DNA from: Paenibacillus urinalis
Lineage (GTDB): Bacteria > Bacillota > Bacilli > Paenibacillales > Paenibacillaceae
NCBI RefSeq assembly: GCF_028747985.1
Contig: NZ_CP118108.1
Span: forward strand, 255,001-319,000
Reading direction: 5' to 3'
DNA: 64,000 nucleotides
Shown: positions 8,845 to 18,146 of the stretch, piece by piece
Layout: the number at the start of each line of letters is the position of its first letter
How positions within the stretch are numbered: position 1 is the stretch's first letter
Notes under the pieces: generated by a model
What the model saw: the letters and a program-made list of their open reading frames with translations, nothing else
What the model was told of the DNA's origin: nothing
The model's database searches: none
Program-made: the position numbers and the translations under genes

Positions 8845-10239
8845 GTGATCAGCATTAGTACAACGCTTATATATAACGGCACGATTCTTACGATGAATGT
8901 GGACAATGAAGTGTATTCTCCGGGCTATGTATACATCCAGCATGACCAGATTGTAGAGACAGGAGCATGGCCTATGGAGGAAGGGAGCATCCGTCATCTG
9001 CTGGAGGCAGATCGGAAAATAGATGCCGGGGGCAAAGCGGTCATTCCTGGTCTGATTAACGGACACACGCATCTATTTCAGACCTTTCTTCGCGGCGTGT
9101 CAGATGACCATCCCTTGTCCGAGTGGCTGCGGCAGGTGATATGGCCGGGATCGCTTGCCATGGAAGCCGAGGATTTTTATTTGGCTGCACTGATTGGATG
9201 TATTGAAAATTTAAAGTCAGGCGCTACATACATCATGGATCACCATTACATCCATACCTACGAGGAGAACACGGAGAATGTACTCCGGGCCATGGTGGAA
9301 TCAGGGATCCGCGGGCATCTGGCTCGCGGGGGAGTGGATCTGAGCTACGAGCCGAGGCTGAGAGAAGAAGAGGACGTCATCTTCGAGCGTACAGCAGCGC
9401 TGCTCGACCGCTGGCAGGGGGAAGGAACAGGACGTATCGAGATTGCTATGGGTCCATTAAATCTGTACGGATGCTCCAGACCATTCCTTGAACGGGCGGC
9501 CAGATTCAGCTTGGACCGGAACTTGATCACGCATATTCATGTCGCCGAAACGAGCGATCAGATTGACAATACGCTGTCCCGGTTTGGACTTCGGAATCTG
9601 GAGCTGGTCGAAGCGGTCGGCATGCTCGGTCCAAGGACTCAGGTGGTGCACGGAATATGGCTCGATGATGGCGAGCTTGAACTCCTTGCTAAGCACCAGG
9701 CATCCATTATTCATTGTCCAGTATCAAATATGTATCTTGCCTCCGGCGTTGCAAGGGTGCCTGAAATGCGAAAGGCAGGCATTAATGTTGCGCTGGGTAC
9801 GGATGGACCGGGCAGTAACAACTGTCAGGATAATCTTGAAGTGCTGAAGTTCACGGCATGTCTGCATAAAGTGCATCATCTGGATTCCACAATGCTCCCT
9901 CCAATGGAGGTGCTCGAAATGGGTACACGCGGCGGAGCCAAGGCGATGGGCAGAGAGAAGGATTTGGGCTCGCTAGAGCCTGGGAAGAAGGCGGATATCG
10001 TCATTATTGATATGCAAAAAGCCCATATTGCACCGATTCACCGTTATTCCTCTGCACTTGTTTACAACGCCAATGGGAACGATGTACATACGGTGTTTGT
10101 GAATGGACAGATTGTTGTGGAAGCCGGACGCTGTACGCTCGTTGATGAGGAGGAGATCATCAGGCGGGCACAAGCAAGGGTGGATCGGCTAAGGGAGAAG
10201 CTGATGAACCGTTATCCTGCTTATAGTGTTCGCAGCTAA
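8845..10239 (+). CDS. ATZ/TRZ-type amidohydrolase, probable purine or heterocycle deaminase
   Basis: 464 residues from GTG 8845, which has AAGG 6 nt upstream and gives the family-like N-terminus ISISTTLIYNGTILTM. The frame is open to ATG 8794, which lacks a ribosome-binding site. Amidohydrolase metal ligands are visible: HTH in GLINGHTHLFQT, His in THIHVAET, His in VVHGIW, and Asp in ALGTDGPGSNNCQD. The family includes 8-oxoguanine deaminase, guanine-type deaminases, S-adenosylhomocysteine deaminases and chlorohydrolases. It is the first gene of an apparent operon with a nucleoside-type ABC transporter and a Rieske oxygenase, and it is divergent from pucR. A purine or modified-purine deaminase is therefore the best inference. 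Confidence 0.85.
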   Translation: MISISTTLIYNGTILTMNVDNEVYSPGYVYIQHDQIVETGAWPMEEGSIRHLLEADRKIDAGGKAVIPGLINGHTHLFQTFLRGVSDDHPLSEWLRQVIWPGSLAMEAEDFYLAALIGCIENLKSGATYIMDHHYIHTYEENTENVLRAMVESGIRGHLARGGVDLSYEPRLREEEDVIFERTAALLDRWQGEGTGRIEIAMGPLNLYGCSRPFLERAARFSLDRNLITHIHVAETSDQIDNTLSRFGLRNLELVEAVGMLGPRTQVVHGIWLDDGELELLAKHQASIIHCPVSNMYLASGVARVPEMRKAGINVALGTDGPGSNNCQDNLEVLKFTACLHKVHHLDSTMLPPMEVLEMGTRGGAKAMGREKDLGSLEPGKKADIVIIDMQKAHIAPIHRYSSALVYNANGNDVHTVFVNGQIVVEAGRCTLVDEEEIIRRAQARVDRLREKLMNRYPAYSVRS

Positions 10240-10269
10240 ATACGTCTTCTTATAGAAGGAGGGGATGAG

Positions 10270-11415
10270 ATGACACAGCGAAGGTGGGTGACCAGAATCG
10301 TAGAGTGGGGGATGGAGGTTATCTTCTATGCATTTGCCATTCTGCTGGCTCTGGTTGCAGGCGGGCTCGTGATGGCTGCGGCGAGCGTATCACCGCTCGA
10401 AGCATACGGGCTGATCTGGCAGGGAGCAGCGGGCAGTGTGAACAGTATCAAAGAGACCCTGGTAAAAGCAACCCCGCTCTTATTTGCGGGCCTAAGCTAC
10501 AGCTTTGCTTATCGAAGCGGGCTGTTCAATATTGGAGCAGAGGGTCAGATCTACGTCGGAGCCCTTACAGGGGCGATGGCTGCCCTGCTTATGCCGGCTG
10601 GTACTCCGTTTCTCTTGCATTTGCCGCTCTCTCTCTTGTGCGGCTGTCTTGGCGGAGCAATCTGGGGCAGCATTGCCGGACTGCTCAAGGTAGGCCGGGG
10701 AGCAAGCGAGATCATTAATACCATTATGCTGAATTATATTGCGATCTATTTGATCAGCTATATGGTCACAGGCCCGTTGAAGGACCCGAATGGGAGCATG
10801 CCTCAATCGGCACCCCTTCCAGACAGCTCGGTTCTGCCGACATTGCTCGGGTCCAGGCTGCATTATGGTTTTATCATTGCCATTGTCGTTGCCATTCTTA
10901 TGTACTTCCTGCTCCACAGGACGACTTGGGGCTATGAGATTCGCTCCACAGGACTTAATGGACAGGCGGCCAAAGTCATGGGGATGCCGGTGAGAAGGAA
11001 CATGGTCATGGTGATGCTCGTCAGCGGTGGCCTCGCCGGGCTCGGCGGATACATCGAAATTGCCGGTGTTCAGCACAGGCTATTGCAAAATTTTTCCCCA
11101 GGCTATGGCTATGAAGGAATTGCGGTCGCACTGCTTGGAAATACGCACCCGCTCGGCAATATGGTATCGGCACTATTGTTCGGAGGGATGAAGAGCGGAG
11201 CGAATGCAATGCAGCGAGTGACCGGTGCTTCAACCTCGCTCGTGCTCGTCATTCAGGCACTGATGATCATCATCGTGGTGTGCAACAGATATTGGTTCGG
11301 CAAATACAAACGTCAAATTACTAAATGGATACTGCACAAACTCGAAGGTGCGCATGCTGGAGCTCATCCGGGCAAGGTGTCTCTGTCCAAGGCAGGAGGC
11401 GGAAAAAATGGGTGA
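10270..11415 (+). CDS. Nucleoside-type ABC transporter permease 1 (NupP-like)
   Basis: 381 residues, multi-pass membrane protein of the BPD_transp_2 family. Recognisable segments are GLSYSFAYRSGLFNIGAEGQ and GRGASEIINTIMLNYIAIYL, as in B. subtilis NupP (YufP). It forms a heterodimeric channel with the next gene. Start ATG with AGGAGGGG 5 nt upstream, 30 nt after the amidohydrolase. Its last 8 nt overlap the next start, indicating coupling. Confidence 0.88.
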   Translation: MTQRRWVTRIVEWGMEVIFYAFAILLALVAGGLVMAAASVSPLEAYGLIWQGAAGSVNSIKETLVKATPLLFAGLSYSFAYRSGLFNIGAEGQIYVGALTGAMAALLMPAGTPFLLHLPLSLLCGCLGGAIWGSIAGLLKVGRGASEIINTIMLNYIAIYLISYMVTGPLKDPNGSMPQSAPLPDSSVLPTLLGSRLHYGFIIAIVVAILMYFLLHRTTWGYEIRSTGLNGQAAKVMGMPVRRNMVMVMLVSGGLAGLGGYIEIAGVQHRLLQNFSPGYGYEGIAVALLGNTHPLGNMVSALLFGGMKSGANAMQRVTGASTSLVLVIQALMIIIVVCNRYWFGKYKRQITKWILHKLEGAHAGAHPGKVSLSKAGGGKNG

Positions 11416-12346
11416 AGAGCTGTGGATCAGTTATGCAGCTGCCGCAATCCGGCTCTCGATACCTCTGCTTCTGGCTGCAATCGGAGTGCTGTTCATGTCC
11501 AAGAGTGGAATTCTGAACATCGGTATGGAGGGCATGGTGCTGATCGGGGCGCTGGCTGGAGTGGTGGGTGCGTACTATGGCGGTAATGTATGGGCCGGGC
11601 TTGCTGCTGGAGTTCTGGTCTGCGGCTTGGTTGGTATCATCTTCGCTTTCTTGACTGTAACGACCGGAGCGGACCAGGTCATCATCGGCACGGCGCTGAA
11701 TCTTCTCGGTCTTGGTCTGACAACAGTCTTTGGCAGGAGTCTTCTGGGGATGGGTACAGAAACAATTCAGGTTGAAGCGGTTCCCGTGCCTCATATCCCA
11801 CTTCTGCAGAATATACCCTGGATCGGCCCCGCTGTATTTGAGCAAAATCTGCTGGCTTACCTCGCATTTTTACTGGTTCCGATCACAAGTGTTGTCTTAT
11901 ACCGAACCCGCTGGGGACTGACGGTCCGCGCTGTAGGCGAGAACCCGCTTGCGACAGATACGCTCGGGGTCAGGGTGCATCGGGTTCGCTATACCTGCTG
12001 TCTCATTGGCGGTATGCTCGCAGGTCTTGCAGGCTGTGCGCTGTCACTCGGCATTCTGAATCAATTCACGGAGAATATGGTAGCGGGCAGAGGCTTTATC
12101 GCACTATCGGCTGTCATCTTCGGCCGCTGGACACCCGCGGGGACAATGGGAGCTTCCTTATTATTTGGAGGAGCTGATGCGCTTCAGCTTCGCGTCCAGT
12201 CCTTTGGCATTGAGATTCCTTACCAGTTCATGCTGATGTTTCCTTATCTTCTGACCATGCTTGCACTGGCCTGGTTCTCAGGTAAGGCAAGACAGCCGGC
12301 AGCGACAGGCAAGCCTTATAAAAGTGCAGCCAATCGTCATGCATAA
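11408..12346 (+). CDS. Nucleoside-type ABC transporter permease 2 (NupQ-like)
   Basis: 312 residues. The start at 11408 is chosen because CAGGAGGC lies 8 nt upstream and because it removes a 20-residue non-family extension (the frame is open to 11348). Conserved features are KSGILNIGMEGMVLIGALAG and VTTGADQVIIGTALNLLGLG, typical of the second permease of BMP-type nucleoside importers. It overlaps the preceding gene by 8 nt and precedes the ATPase. Confidence 0.88.
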   Translation: MGEELWISYAAAAIRLSIPLLLAAIGVLFMSKSGILNIGMEGMVLIGALAGVVGAYYGGNVWAGLAAGVLVCGLVGIIFAFLTVTTGADQVIIGTALNLLGLGLTTVFGRSLLGMGTETIQVEAVPVPHIPLLQNIPWIGPAVFEQNLLAYLAFLLVPITSVVLYRTRWGLTVRAVGENPLATDTLGVRVHRVRYTCCLIGGMLAGLAGCALSLGILNQFTENMVAGRGFIALSAVIFGRWTPAGTMGASLLFGGADALQLRVQSFGIEIPYQFMLMFPYLLTMLALAWFSGKARQPAATGKPYKSAANRHA

Positions 12347-12389
12347 GCAGTGCCCGGATGATTGATACACGGAAGGAGGAGCTGAACTA

Positions 12390-13970
12390 ATGCAGTCATA
12401 CACTTCTGAGTCTATAGAACCGTCTTCGGCTGGACCGAAATATTCAGCCCTCATCAGAGGGCGTGATGATTATATTTTGGAAACCAGAGGACTCACCAAG
12501 CGGTTCGGATCGTTCACAGCCAATGATCGTCTTGATCTCCGCATCAAGTATGGCGAAATCCATGCCATTCTGGGTGAGAACGGTGCAGGGAAGAGCACGC
12601 TGATGAATATGCTGTCAGGCCTTCTTCATCCCGATGAGGGAGAGCTTCTGTTTAAAGGTAAGCGAGTCCATTTTGATTCACCAAGGCAGGCGATGGAGAT
12701 CGGAATCGGTATGGTCCACCAGCATTTTATGCTGATACCGGCATTGACCGTGGCAGAGAATGTGGTGCTTGGGCTTAAGGAAGGCCGGAGTCCCTGGTTT
12801 CATTTTCGCAGAGCTTGTGCAGAGATTCAGAAGATCTCAGATGCCTACGGTCTTGATGTAGACCCCGCGAAGCGGGTCAGTGAATTATCTGTCGGTCAGC
12901 AGCAGCGTGTTGAAATTGTGAAGACGTTATACCGCGGCGCAGAATTCATCATTATGGACGAACCCACTGCCGTACTTACTCCACCAGAGGTCAAGGATTT
13001 GTTCGTTGTTCTGAGGTCACTGAAGGAGCAAGGGAAAACGATCGTCTTTATAAGCCATAAGCTGCAGGAGGTGGAGGCGGTCTGTGATCAGGTGACAGTG
13101 CTGCGTGCCGGACAAATGGAAGGCTCTATGGCCATGAAGGAAACGACCCCTGCGGAGCTGGCAAAGCTCATGGTTGGAAGAGAGGTCACAGTACTGAAGC
13201 ATAGTCCTTATACCCGTAGCCAGCGCTGCTTGCTTGAGGTGCAGGATCTTTCGGTGGTGCGGAGCCAGGTACCCGTGTTATCTGACATCAAACTCACTGT
13301 ACGGGAAGGGGAGATTGTCGGCATAGCTGGTGTAGACGGCAACGGCCAGCGTGAGCTGAGTGAGGCACTCATGGGTCTAACGGAACTGTCAAGTGGAGAG
13401 ATCAAGCTTGACGGCAGGCCTGTAAAGCGTCTGCATCCCCGATACATGACCGAGCAAGGTGTAGGTTACATTCCCGAGGATCGGCACAAGGAAGGGCTCA
13501 TGCTGCCCATGAGCATTGGGGAGAATCTAATTGCGAAGCAGTACAGGTCATCCATCTTCAGCAAATTCGGCATGCTGCGCAAGGGAGCGATAAGGAAGAC
13601 CGCTGAGCAAGCCGTGCAGGAGTTTGATATCAGAACCCCCTCAAGCGAGCGTGCGGCCGGTCAGCTGTCAGGAGGCAATCAGCAAAAAGTCATTCTGGCC
13701 AGAGAGCTGATGCTGAATCCGAAGCTGCTCATTGCGATGCAGCCGACCCGCGGAATGGATGTAGGAGCAGCGGAATATGTACATAAGCGGCTTCTGGCGG
13801 AGAGAGATCGGGGAGTTGGCATTCTGCTCATCTCCACAGAGCTTGAAGAGGTGATGTCACTCTCAGACCGGATCGCTGTTCTGTTCAAAGGCCGGATTGT
13901 GGACATGGTGAGCAGGGAAGAGGCAACGCGAGAACGAATCGGCCGTAGCATGGCCGGGATGATGGATTAA
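12390..13970 (+). CDS. Nucleoside-type ABC transporter ATPase, two ABC domains (NupO-like)
   Basis: 526 residues with two ABC modules. The first has Walker A GENGAGKSTL, signature LSVGQQQRVEI and Walker B IIMDEPTAVLTP. The second has GVDGNGQRELSEAL in place of a canonical Walker A and signature LSGGNQQKVILARE; its Walker B region reads LIAMQPTRGMDVGA. A degenerate second site is normal for this family (NupO, RbsA type). ATG start with AAGGAGGAG 9 nt upstream. It energises the two preceding permeases. Confidence 0.9.
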   Translation: MQSYTSESIEPSSAGPKYSALIRGRDDYILETRGLTKRFGSFTANDRLDLRIKYGEIHAILGENGAGKSTLMNMLSGLLHPDEGELLFKGKRVHFDSPRQAMEIGIGMVHQHFMLIPALTVAENVVLGLKEGRSPWFHFRRACAEIQKISDAYGLDVDPAKRVSELSVGQQQRVEIVKTLYRGAEFIIMDEPTAVLTPPEVKDLFVVLRSLKEQGKTIVFISHKLQEVEAVCDQVTVLRAGQMEGSMAMKETTPAELAKLMVGREVTVLKHSPYTRSQRCLLEVQDLSVVRSQVPVLSDIKLTVREGEIVGIAGVDGNGQRELSEALMGLTELSSGEIKLDGRPVKRLHPRYMTEQGVGYIPEDRHKEGLMLPMSIGENLIAKQYRSSIFSKFGMLRKGAIRKTAEQAVQEFDIRTPSSERAAGQLSGGNQQKVILARELMLNPKLLIAMQPTRGMDVGAAEYVHKRLLAERDRGVGILLISTELEEVMSLSDRIAVLFKGRIVDMVSREEATRERIGRSMAGMMD

Positions 13971-13994
13971 TCAATTAAAGGGGGATTCACAAAA

Positions 13995-15032
13995 ATGTTG
14001 AATAGACGATTCCACTTGTTGTGTACGTTGATCCTAGCTGTTGCTGTTCTGCTCGCAGGGTGCGGCGGTGCTGCAGAAAGCGGGCAGAGCGAGGAGGCAG
14101 CGGCAGGCTCCAGTACCGCTGCTACAGAAGCGAATCAGCCGCTTAAGGTCGCTCTGCTCACGCCGGGTCCAGTAAATGATAACGGATGGAATGCCACGGC
14201 GTATAAAGGGCTCAAGCAGATGGAGAGCGAGCTTGGTGCGGAAGTGCAGTATTCCGAGAAGGTTGCCCAGTCTGATATGGCGGAGTTTATTCGTGGGTAT
14301 GGGACAGATGGATATGACGTCGTCATCGGTCATGGATTTGAATTCGCGGAACCCATGATGTCTGTTGCCGGGGAGTATCCAGATACCTGGTTTTTGGTTA
14401 CCAGCGCTACGGTGAGTCAAAGCCCGAATGTCGCTTCCATCAGTATCAACAATCGGGAGCAGGGTTATCTGATGGGAACGGTAGCGGCTTTGATGTCTGA
14501 ATCGGGGACAGTAGCGGCGATTGGTGGGCAGGAGATTCCGCCCATTACCAACTCTGTCAAAGGGTTCGAAGAGGGTGCGAAGGCAGCTGTTCCTGATATT
14601 AACGTCCTGACGACCATGACGGGGTCCAGTGATGATGTTGCAAAAGCCAAGGAGACCGCGATCTCCCTCATCGAAAAGGGAGCAGACGTCGTCATGACCA
14701 ATGCAAATCAGGCGGGAATGGGCGGTATTGATGCTGCCAAGCAGGAGGGTGTACTCGCGATCGGGTCCAATGAAGATTTAAACCCCGTTGCTCCGGACAC
14801 CGTCATTACAAGTGTGATTCAAGATTATCCAACAGCGATGACGGCTGCGGTCAAATCCATTATGGAGAGAACGATGAAGGCAGAGCCGATGTCACTGGGT
14901 GTGAAAGAAGGCGCGGTATACATGAGTCCCTACCATGGGTTTGAGGAGAAAATGACGCCGGAAATCAAGGATCAGGTTCAGGCTACGATCGACGCCTTGA
15001 AGAGCGGTGAGATTTTGGTCCAAAACGAGTAG
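13995..15032 (+). CDS. BMP family nucleoside-binding lipoprotein (NupN-like)
   Basis: 345 residues. Signal peptide with lipobox LLAGC, then a Gly/Ser/Ala linker to about residue 45. The basic-membrane-protein fold follows: KVALLTPGPVNDNGWNATAY, VIGHGFEFAEPMM, GYLMGTVAALMSESGTVAAI and ADVVMTNANQAGMGGIDAA. These proteins bind nucleosides or purines for the neighbouring permeases. Strong AAAGGGGGA ribosome-binding site. The binding-protein gene comes last among the four transporter genes, whereas it is usually first. Confidence 0.9.
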   Translation: MLNRRFHLLCTLILAVAVLLAGCGGAAESGQSEEAAAGSSTAATEANQPLKVALLTPGPVNDNGWNATAYKGLKQMESELGAEVQYSEKVAQSDMAEFIRGYGTDGYDVVIGHGFEFAEPMMSVAGEYPDTWFLVTSATVSQSPNVASISINNREQGYLMGTVAALMSESGTVAAIGGQEIPPITNSVKGFEEGAKAAVPDINVLTTMTGSSDDVAKAKETAISLIEKGADVVMTNANQAGMGGIDAAKQEGVLAIGSNEDLNPVAPDTVITSVIQDYPTAMTAAVKSIMERTMKAEPMSLGVKEGAVYMSPYHGFEEKMTPEIKDQVQATIDALKSGEILVQNE

Positions 15033-15080
15033 TGGTGATGGAACAGGCAGAAAAGAATATGGAAACGGGAGAGGATAACG

Positions 15081-16106
15081 ATGATTGATCAAAAACTGCT
15101 TAAACCGTTAGGTTCATCCGCCCTGTCAGATACGGTGCTTGAGAACGAATGGCATCCGGTATGTGCATCACACGAGCTGGCTGACAAGCCGGTATCCGCT
15201 ATCGTGCTGGAGGAGCGCGTCGCGGTTTACCGGTCAAGCAAAGGTGTGCATGCACTGCGTGATCTCTGTGTTCACCGCGGAGCGATGCTGTCCAAAGGCT
15301 GGGTAGACAAGAATGAGAATCTGGTCTGTCCTTATCATGGATGGCAGTACAATTCGGATGGCAAATGCGTATGTATCCCTGCTCAAGGAAAGGATGACCG
15401 TATTCCGCCGAGAGCGAAGGCGACCAAGTATCATTGCCAGGAGAAATTCGGCATCGTGTGGGTGTGTATCGGCGAGCCAAGGACTGATTTGCCCAGCTTC
15501 GAGGAATTTGAGAATCCGGAATATCGGCCGCTCGTATGTGGTCCGTATCATGTGAAGGCCGCGGGGACGAGAGTTATCGAAAACTTTACGGACTTTGCCC
15601 ACCTGATGTATGTGCATGGCGGTCTGCTTGGTCACCCGGATTATTCGGAGCTGCCGGACTTTGAGGTGTTCAAGGAACCGGACAGGGTATATACCGGAGA
15701 TGTGCCAATCTTCCAGCCGGTTGCCCATTCCGGGTCAGATCATCGTGAGGGGACCACTTATATCTATGTAAAGGAGGTGTTTAGACCGCTTGCGGCCCGT
15801 TTATCCAAGAGAGATCAGGCAACGGGGCAGACGCTCTGGATTATGCTGACTGTGCTGCCGGTGTCAGAGCAGGAGTGTATCGTGTATATGCCGGTATCTC
15901 GCAATTATGCGCATGAGGTGGATGATCAGCAGTTTATTGATTTTCAGGATACCGTATTCGAGCAGGACAAGTGGATTATTGAAACCCAGAAGCCCGAGTT
16001 ATTGCCGCTGGATCTGCAGGCAGAGCTGAATCATAAAGCCGATATGTTATCGGTGGCTTACCGCCGCTGGATTAATCAGATGGGTGTGCGGATTGGAACG
16101 ACTTGA
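15081..16106 (+). CDS. Rieske non-heme iron oxygenase, alpha subunit
   Basis: 341 residues. Rieske 2Fe-2S ligands CVHRGAML and CPYHGW lie at about residues 56-93 (CxH...CxxH). The mononuclear iron site D-x2-H-x4-H is visible in NFTDFAHLMYVH (about 170-182), and the third carboxylate probably lies in TVFEQDKWIIETQ. It belongs to the group of oxygenases of about 350 residues that includes vanillate and methylxanthine N-demethylases. No ferredoxin or reductase partner is in the window. It is the last gene of the purine-type operon, 48 nt after the BMP gene. An oxidative step on an N-heterocycle, such as demethylation, is inferred and not shown. Confidence 0.85.
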   Translation: MIDQKLLKPLGSSALSDTVLENEWHPVCASHELADKPVSAIVLEERVAVYRSSKGVHALRDLCVHRGAMLSKGWVDKNENLVCPYHGWQYNSDGKCVCIPAQGKDDRIPPRAKATKYHCQEKFGIVWVCIGEPRTDLPSFEEFENPEYRPLVCGPYHVKAAGTRVIENFTDFAHLMYVHGGLLGHPDYSELPDFEVFKEPDRVYTGDVPIFQPVAHSGSDHREGTTYIYVKEVFRPLAARLSKRDQATGQTLWIMLTVLPVSEQECIVYMPVSRNYAHEVDDQQFIDFQDTVFEQDKWIIETQKPELLPLDLQAELNHKADMLSVAYRRWINQMGVRIGTT

Positions 16107-16125
16107 GATATGAGTACAACAGTAA

Positions 16126-16153
16126 ATCAATTTCATGGTGCTATGAAATTGAT
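16126..16153. repeat. 11-bp perfect hairpin after the Rieske gene
   Basis: ATCAATTTCAT and ATGAAATTGAT flank a 6-nt loop. No T-tract follows. It is 20 nt after the stop codon, so it may stabilise the 3' end of the mRNA ahead of the terminator at 16241. Confidence 0.6.
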
Positions 16154-16240
16154 TCAGTAGACTAATACGGATGAATAAACAGAAACACCATTCAGAAGGA
16201 TACAGGTTCACTATGCCAGCTTCAAAATATAGAGAGAAAC

Positions 16241-16272
16241 AAAAGCCTCCTGGCTCCTCAGCGAGGCTTTTT
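16241..16272 (+). terminator. Rho-independent terminator of the purine-type operon
   Basis: AAAAGCCTC / GAGGCTTTT, 9-bp stem with 13-nt loop and trailing T run. The A-rich left side would also allow termination on the minus strand. Confidence 0.85.
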
Positions 16273-16404
16273 GTGAGCTAAATCACGATTAAAACAATAC
16301 TTATATGTTATGTTTATTGACGCATGCAATAAAATGTGTTGTTAATCTATGGATCTGTTGATAGAATCTGTTTATATTACTGGATTCCTATAGGGAGGGT
16401 TCAT

Positions 16405-17247
16405 ATGATTAAGAGAATCGGTGTTATGTTAATTGCTTTATTTGTGATAGTTTTGACGGCCTGTGGCAATGAAGAGAGCGCTACGACAGGAGCTGGAGGA
16501 GCTGGAGCGGCAGAGGAATCATCTGAGATTATCAAAATTGCGACGGATGCGGCATATGCTCCAATGGAATTTATGGATAAGGGCGAGATTACCGGATTTG
16601 ATATTGATTTTCTTAAGGAAGTGATGGCCGAAGCAGGCATTGATTATGAGCTTAGCAATACAGGCTGGGATGCGATGCTGACCAGTGTCCAGCAGGGGAC
16701 TGAATTTGCCGCTGGGATATCCAGTGTATCCATCACGGAAGAGCGTAAAGCAACGTATGATTATTCCCTGCCCTACTTCGAATCGACGAACATGATTCTG
16801 TTCAAAGAAGGAGCCGGTATAACGAGTGCAATGGATCTGAAGGATATGAAGGTTGCGGTCCAGGGCGCTACAACGGCCGATACACTGATGACGGAGATCA
16901 TGGGCCAGGGCAACAGCAGCCTTAAGAAATTTGAGAGTAATGTCCTTGCCTTCATGGAGCTTGAGAGCGGCGGTGTAGATGCTGCGGTGGCGGACGTAGC
17001 GATCGTGCAGGAGTACATGAAGAACAATCCGGATAAAGCGTTCGAGAGCATCCTTGATCCGGAGAACTTTGATTCCGAATACTACGGCATTCTGTATCCT
17101 AAAGGCTCGGAGCTGAAGGCAAAGCTGGATCCTGCGATCAAGGCGGTCATTGATAATGGGAAATATGCCGAGGTATATAAAAAGTGGTTTGGAGATGAAC
17201 CGGATTTAACCCGATTGATGGAAGAATTGGATAAGGCAGCAGAGTAA
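16405..17247 (+). CDS. Polar amino acid ABC transporter substrate-binding lipoprotein
   Basis: 280 residues. The ATG at 16405 is chosen because GGGAGGG lies 5 nt upstream and it yields a clean lipoprotein signal peptide (VLTAC). The frame is open to a GTG at 16336. It has the family 3 solute-binding fold (PF00497 type): IKIATDAAYAPMEFMDKGEI, TGFDIDFLKEVMAEAG, YDYSLPYFESTNMILF and YGILYPKGSELK. Likely ligands are glutamine, glutamate or a related polar amino acid. The cognate permease follows 92 nt later with a hairpin in between. Confidence 0.88.
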   Translation: MIKRIGVMLIALFVIVLTACGNEESATTGAGGAGAAEESSEIIKIATDAAYAPMEFMDKGEITGFDIDFLKEVMAEAGIDYELSNTGWDAMLTSVQQGTEFAAGISSVSITEERKATYDYSLPYFESTNMILFKEGAGITSAMDLKDMKVAVQGATTADTLMTEIMGQGNSSLKKFESNVLAFMELESGGVDAAVADVAIVQEYMKNNPDKAFESILDPENFDSEYYGILYPKGSELKAKLDPAIKAVIDNGKYAEVYKKWFGDEPDLTRLMEELDKAAE

Positions 17248-17267
17248 GCGCACAGGCAGGAACCAGG

Positions 17268-17305
17268 AAGCATGGGTCAGCGGTATGTGCGGACTCATGC
17301 TTTTC
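17268..17305 (+). terminator. Hairpin between binding-protein and permease genes (attenuator-like)
   Basis: 11-bp stem AAGCATGGGTC / GACTCATGCTT (one G-T pair) with a T-rich tail. Partial termination here would make more binding protein than permease, a common arrangement in ABC operons. Inference from position and structure. Confidence 0.6.
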
Positions 17306-17338
17306 TTGTTGCCCATATTAAATAAGGGAGTGCAGCTC

Positions 17339-17992
17339 ATGGATAATTTTAGATTTGATATTATCGTGGAATATCTGCCATTAATCCTGAAAGGTATGCT
17401 TCTGACGATCGGACTCTCTATCGTTTCCATTCTGCTTGGTGCTGTCCTGGGATTGTTTATTTCTTTCGGAAAAATGGCGAAGCCGAAGTATTTGAACTGG
17501 CCTGCGAGTCTCTATATCAACTTTTTTCGTGGAACGCCTTTTTATGTTCAAATTCTGATTGTTCACTTTGGTGTTGTGCCGATGTTCTATGGGAGCACGG
17601 ATGCGATCACAGCGGGAATCTTGTCCATGACGCTGAATTCTGCCGCGTATATGGCAGAGATTTATCGAGCAGGAATTCAATCCGTCGATCAAGGACAGTT
17701 TGAGGCAGCCTACTCCTCCGGAATGAACCGCTACCAGACGATGCGTTATATCATCATGCCTCAGGCTATAAAGCGCATGATTCCGGCGTTCGGGAATGAA
17801 TTCATCGTGCTGGTCAAGGATTCCTCGCTGCTTGCGATCATTTCCGTTCAGGAAATTATGTTCTGGAGCAACGCGATGAGAGGCCAATATTATGCGATCT
17901 GGGAGCCGTACTTAACGGCTGCGCTGATTTATTTTATACTGACATATCTGCTTAGCAAGCTGTTATCTTACATTGAATGTAAACTAAAATGA
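17339..17992 (+). CDS. Polar amino acid ABC transporter permease
   Basis: 217 residues from ATG 17339 (AAGGGAG 8 nt upstream; the frame is open to 17285). HisM/GlnP family with the conserved FFRGTPFYVQILIVHFG and the EAA-type loop EAAYSSGMNRYQTMRYIIMP that contacts the ATPase. About five membrane helices. No ATP-binding gene follows; the next gene is a chemoreceptor. The ATPase must therefore be encoded elsewhere or shared. Confidence 0.9.
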   Translation: MDNFRFDIIVEYLPLILKGMLLTIGLSIVSILLGAVLGLFISFGKMAKPKYLNWPASLYINFFRGTPFYVQILIVHFGVVPMFYGSTDAITAGILSMTLNSAAYMAEIYRAGIQSVDQGQFEAAYSSGMNRYQTMRYIIMPQAIKRMIPAFGNEFIVLVKDSSLLAIISVQEIMFWSNAMRGQYYAIWEPYLTAALIYFILTYLLSKLLSYIECKLK

Positions 17993-18146
17993 AAAATTTC
18001 AGAAAATGTATAACATCTCAGCCTCCAATTGCCGATAGATAAAATGTTCTGTCTTTTTTATAGACAGTATGCAGTTGACGTCATCCTCATTGATGCATTA
18101 ACGAGCTGCATAAACCACACATATCGTAGAAAGGGGGGCTTTTTCT

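Noticed and set aside
10492..11076. 194-codon minus-strand open frame within the nucleoside permease
   Set aside because: Shadow of a GC-rich permease gene; its composition is typical of antisense frames, with no start signal.
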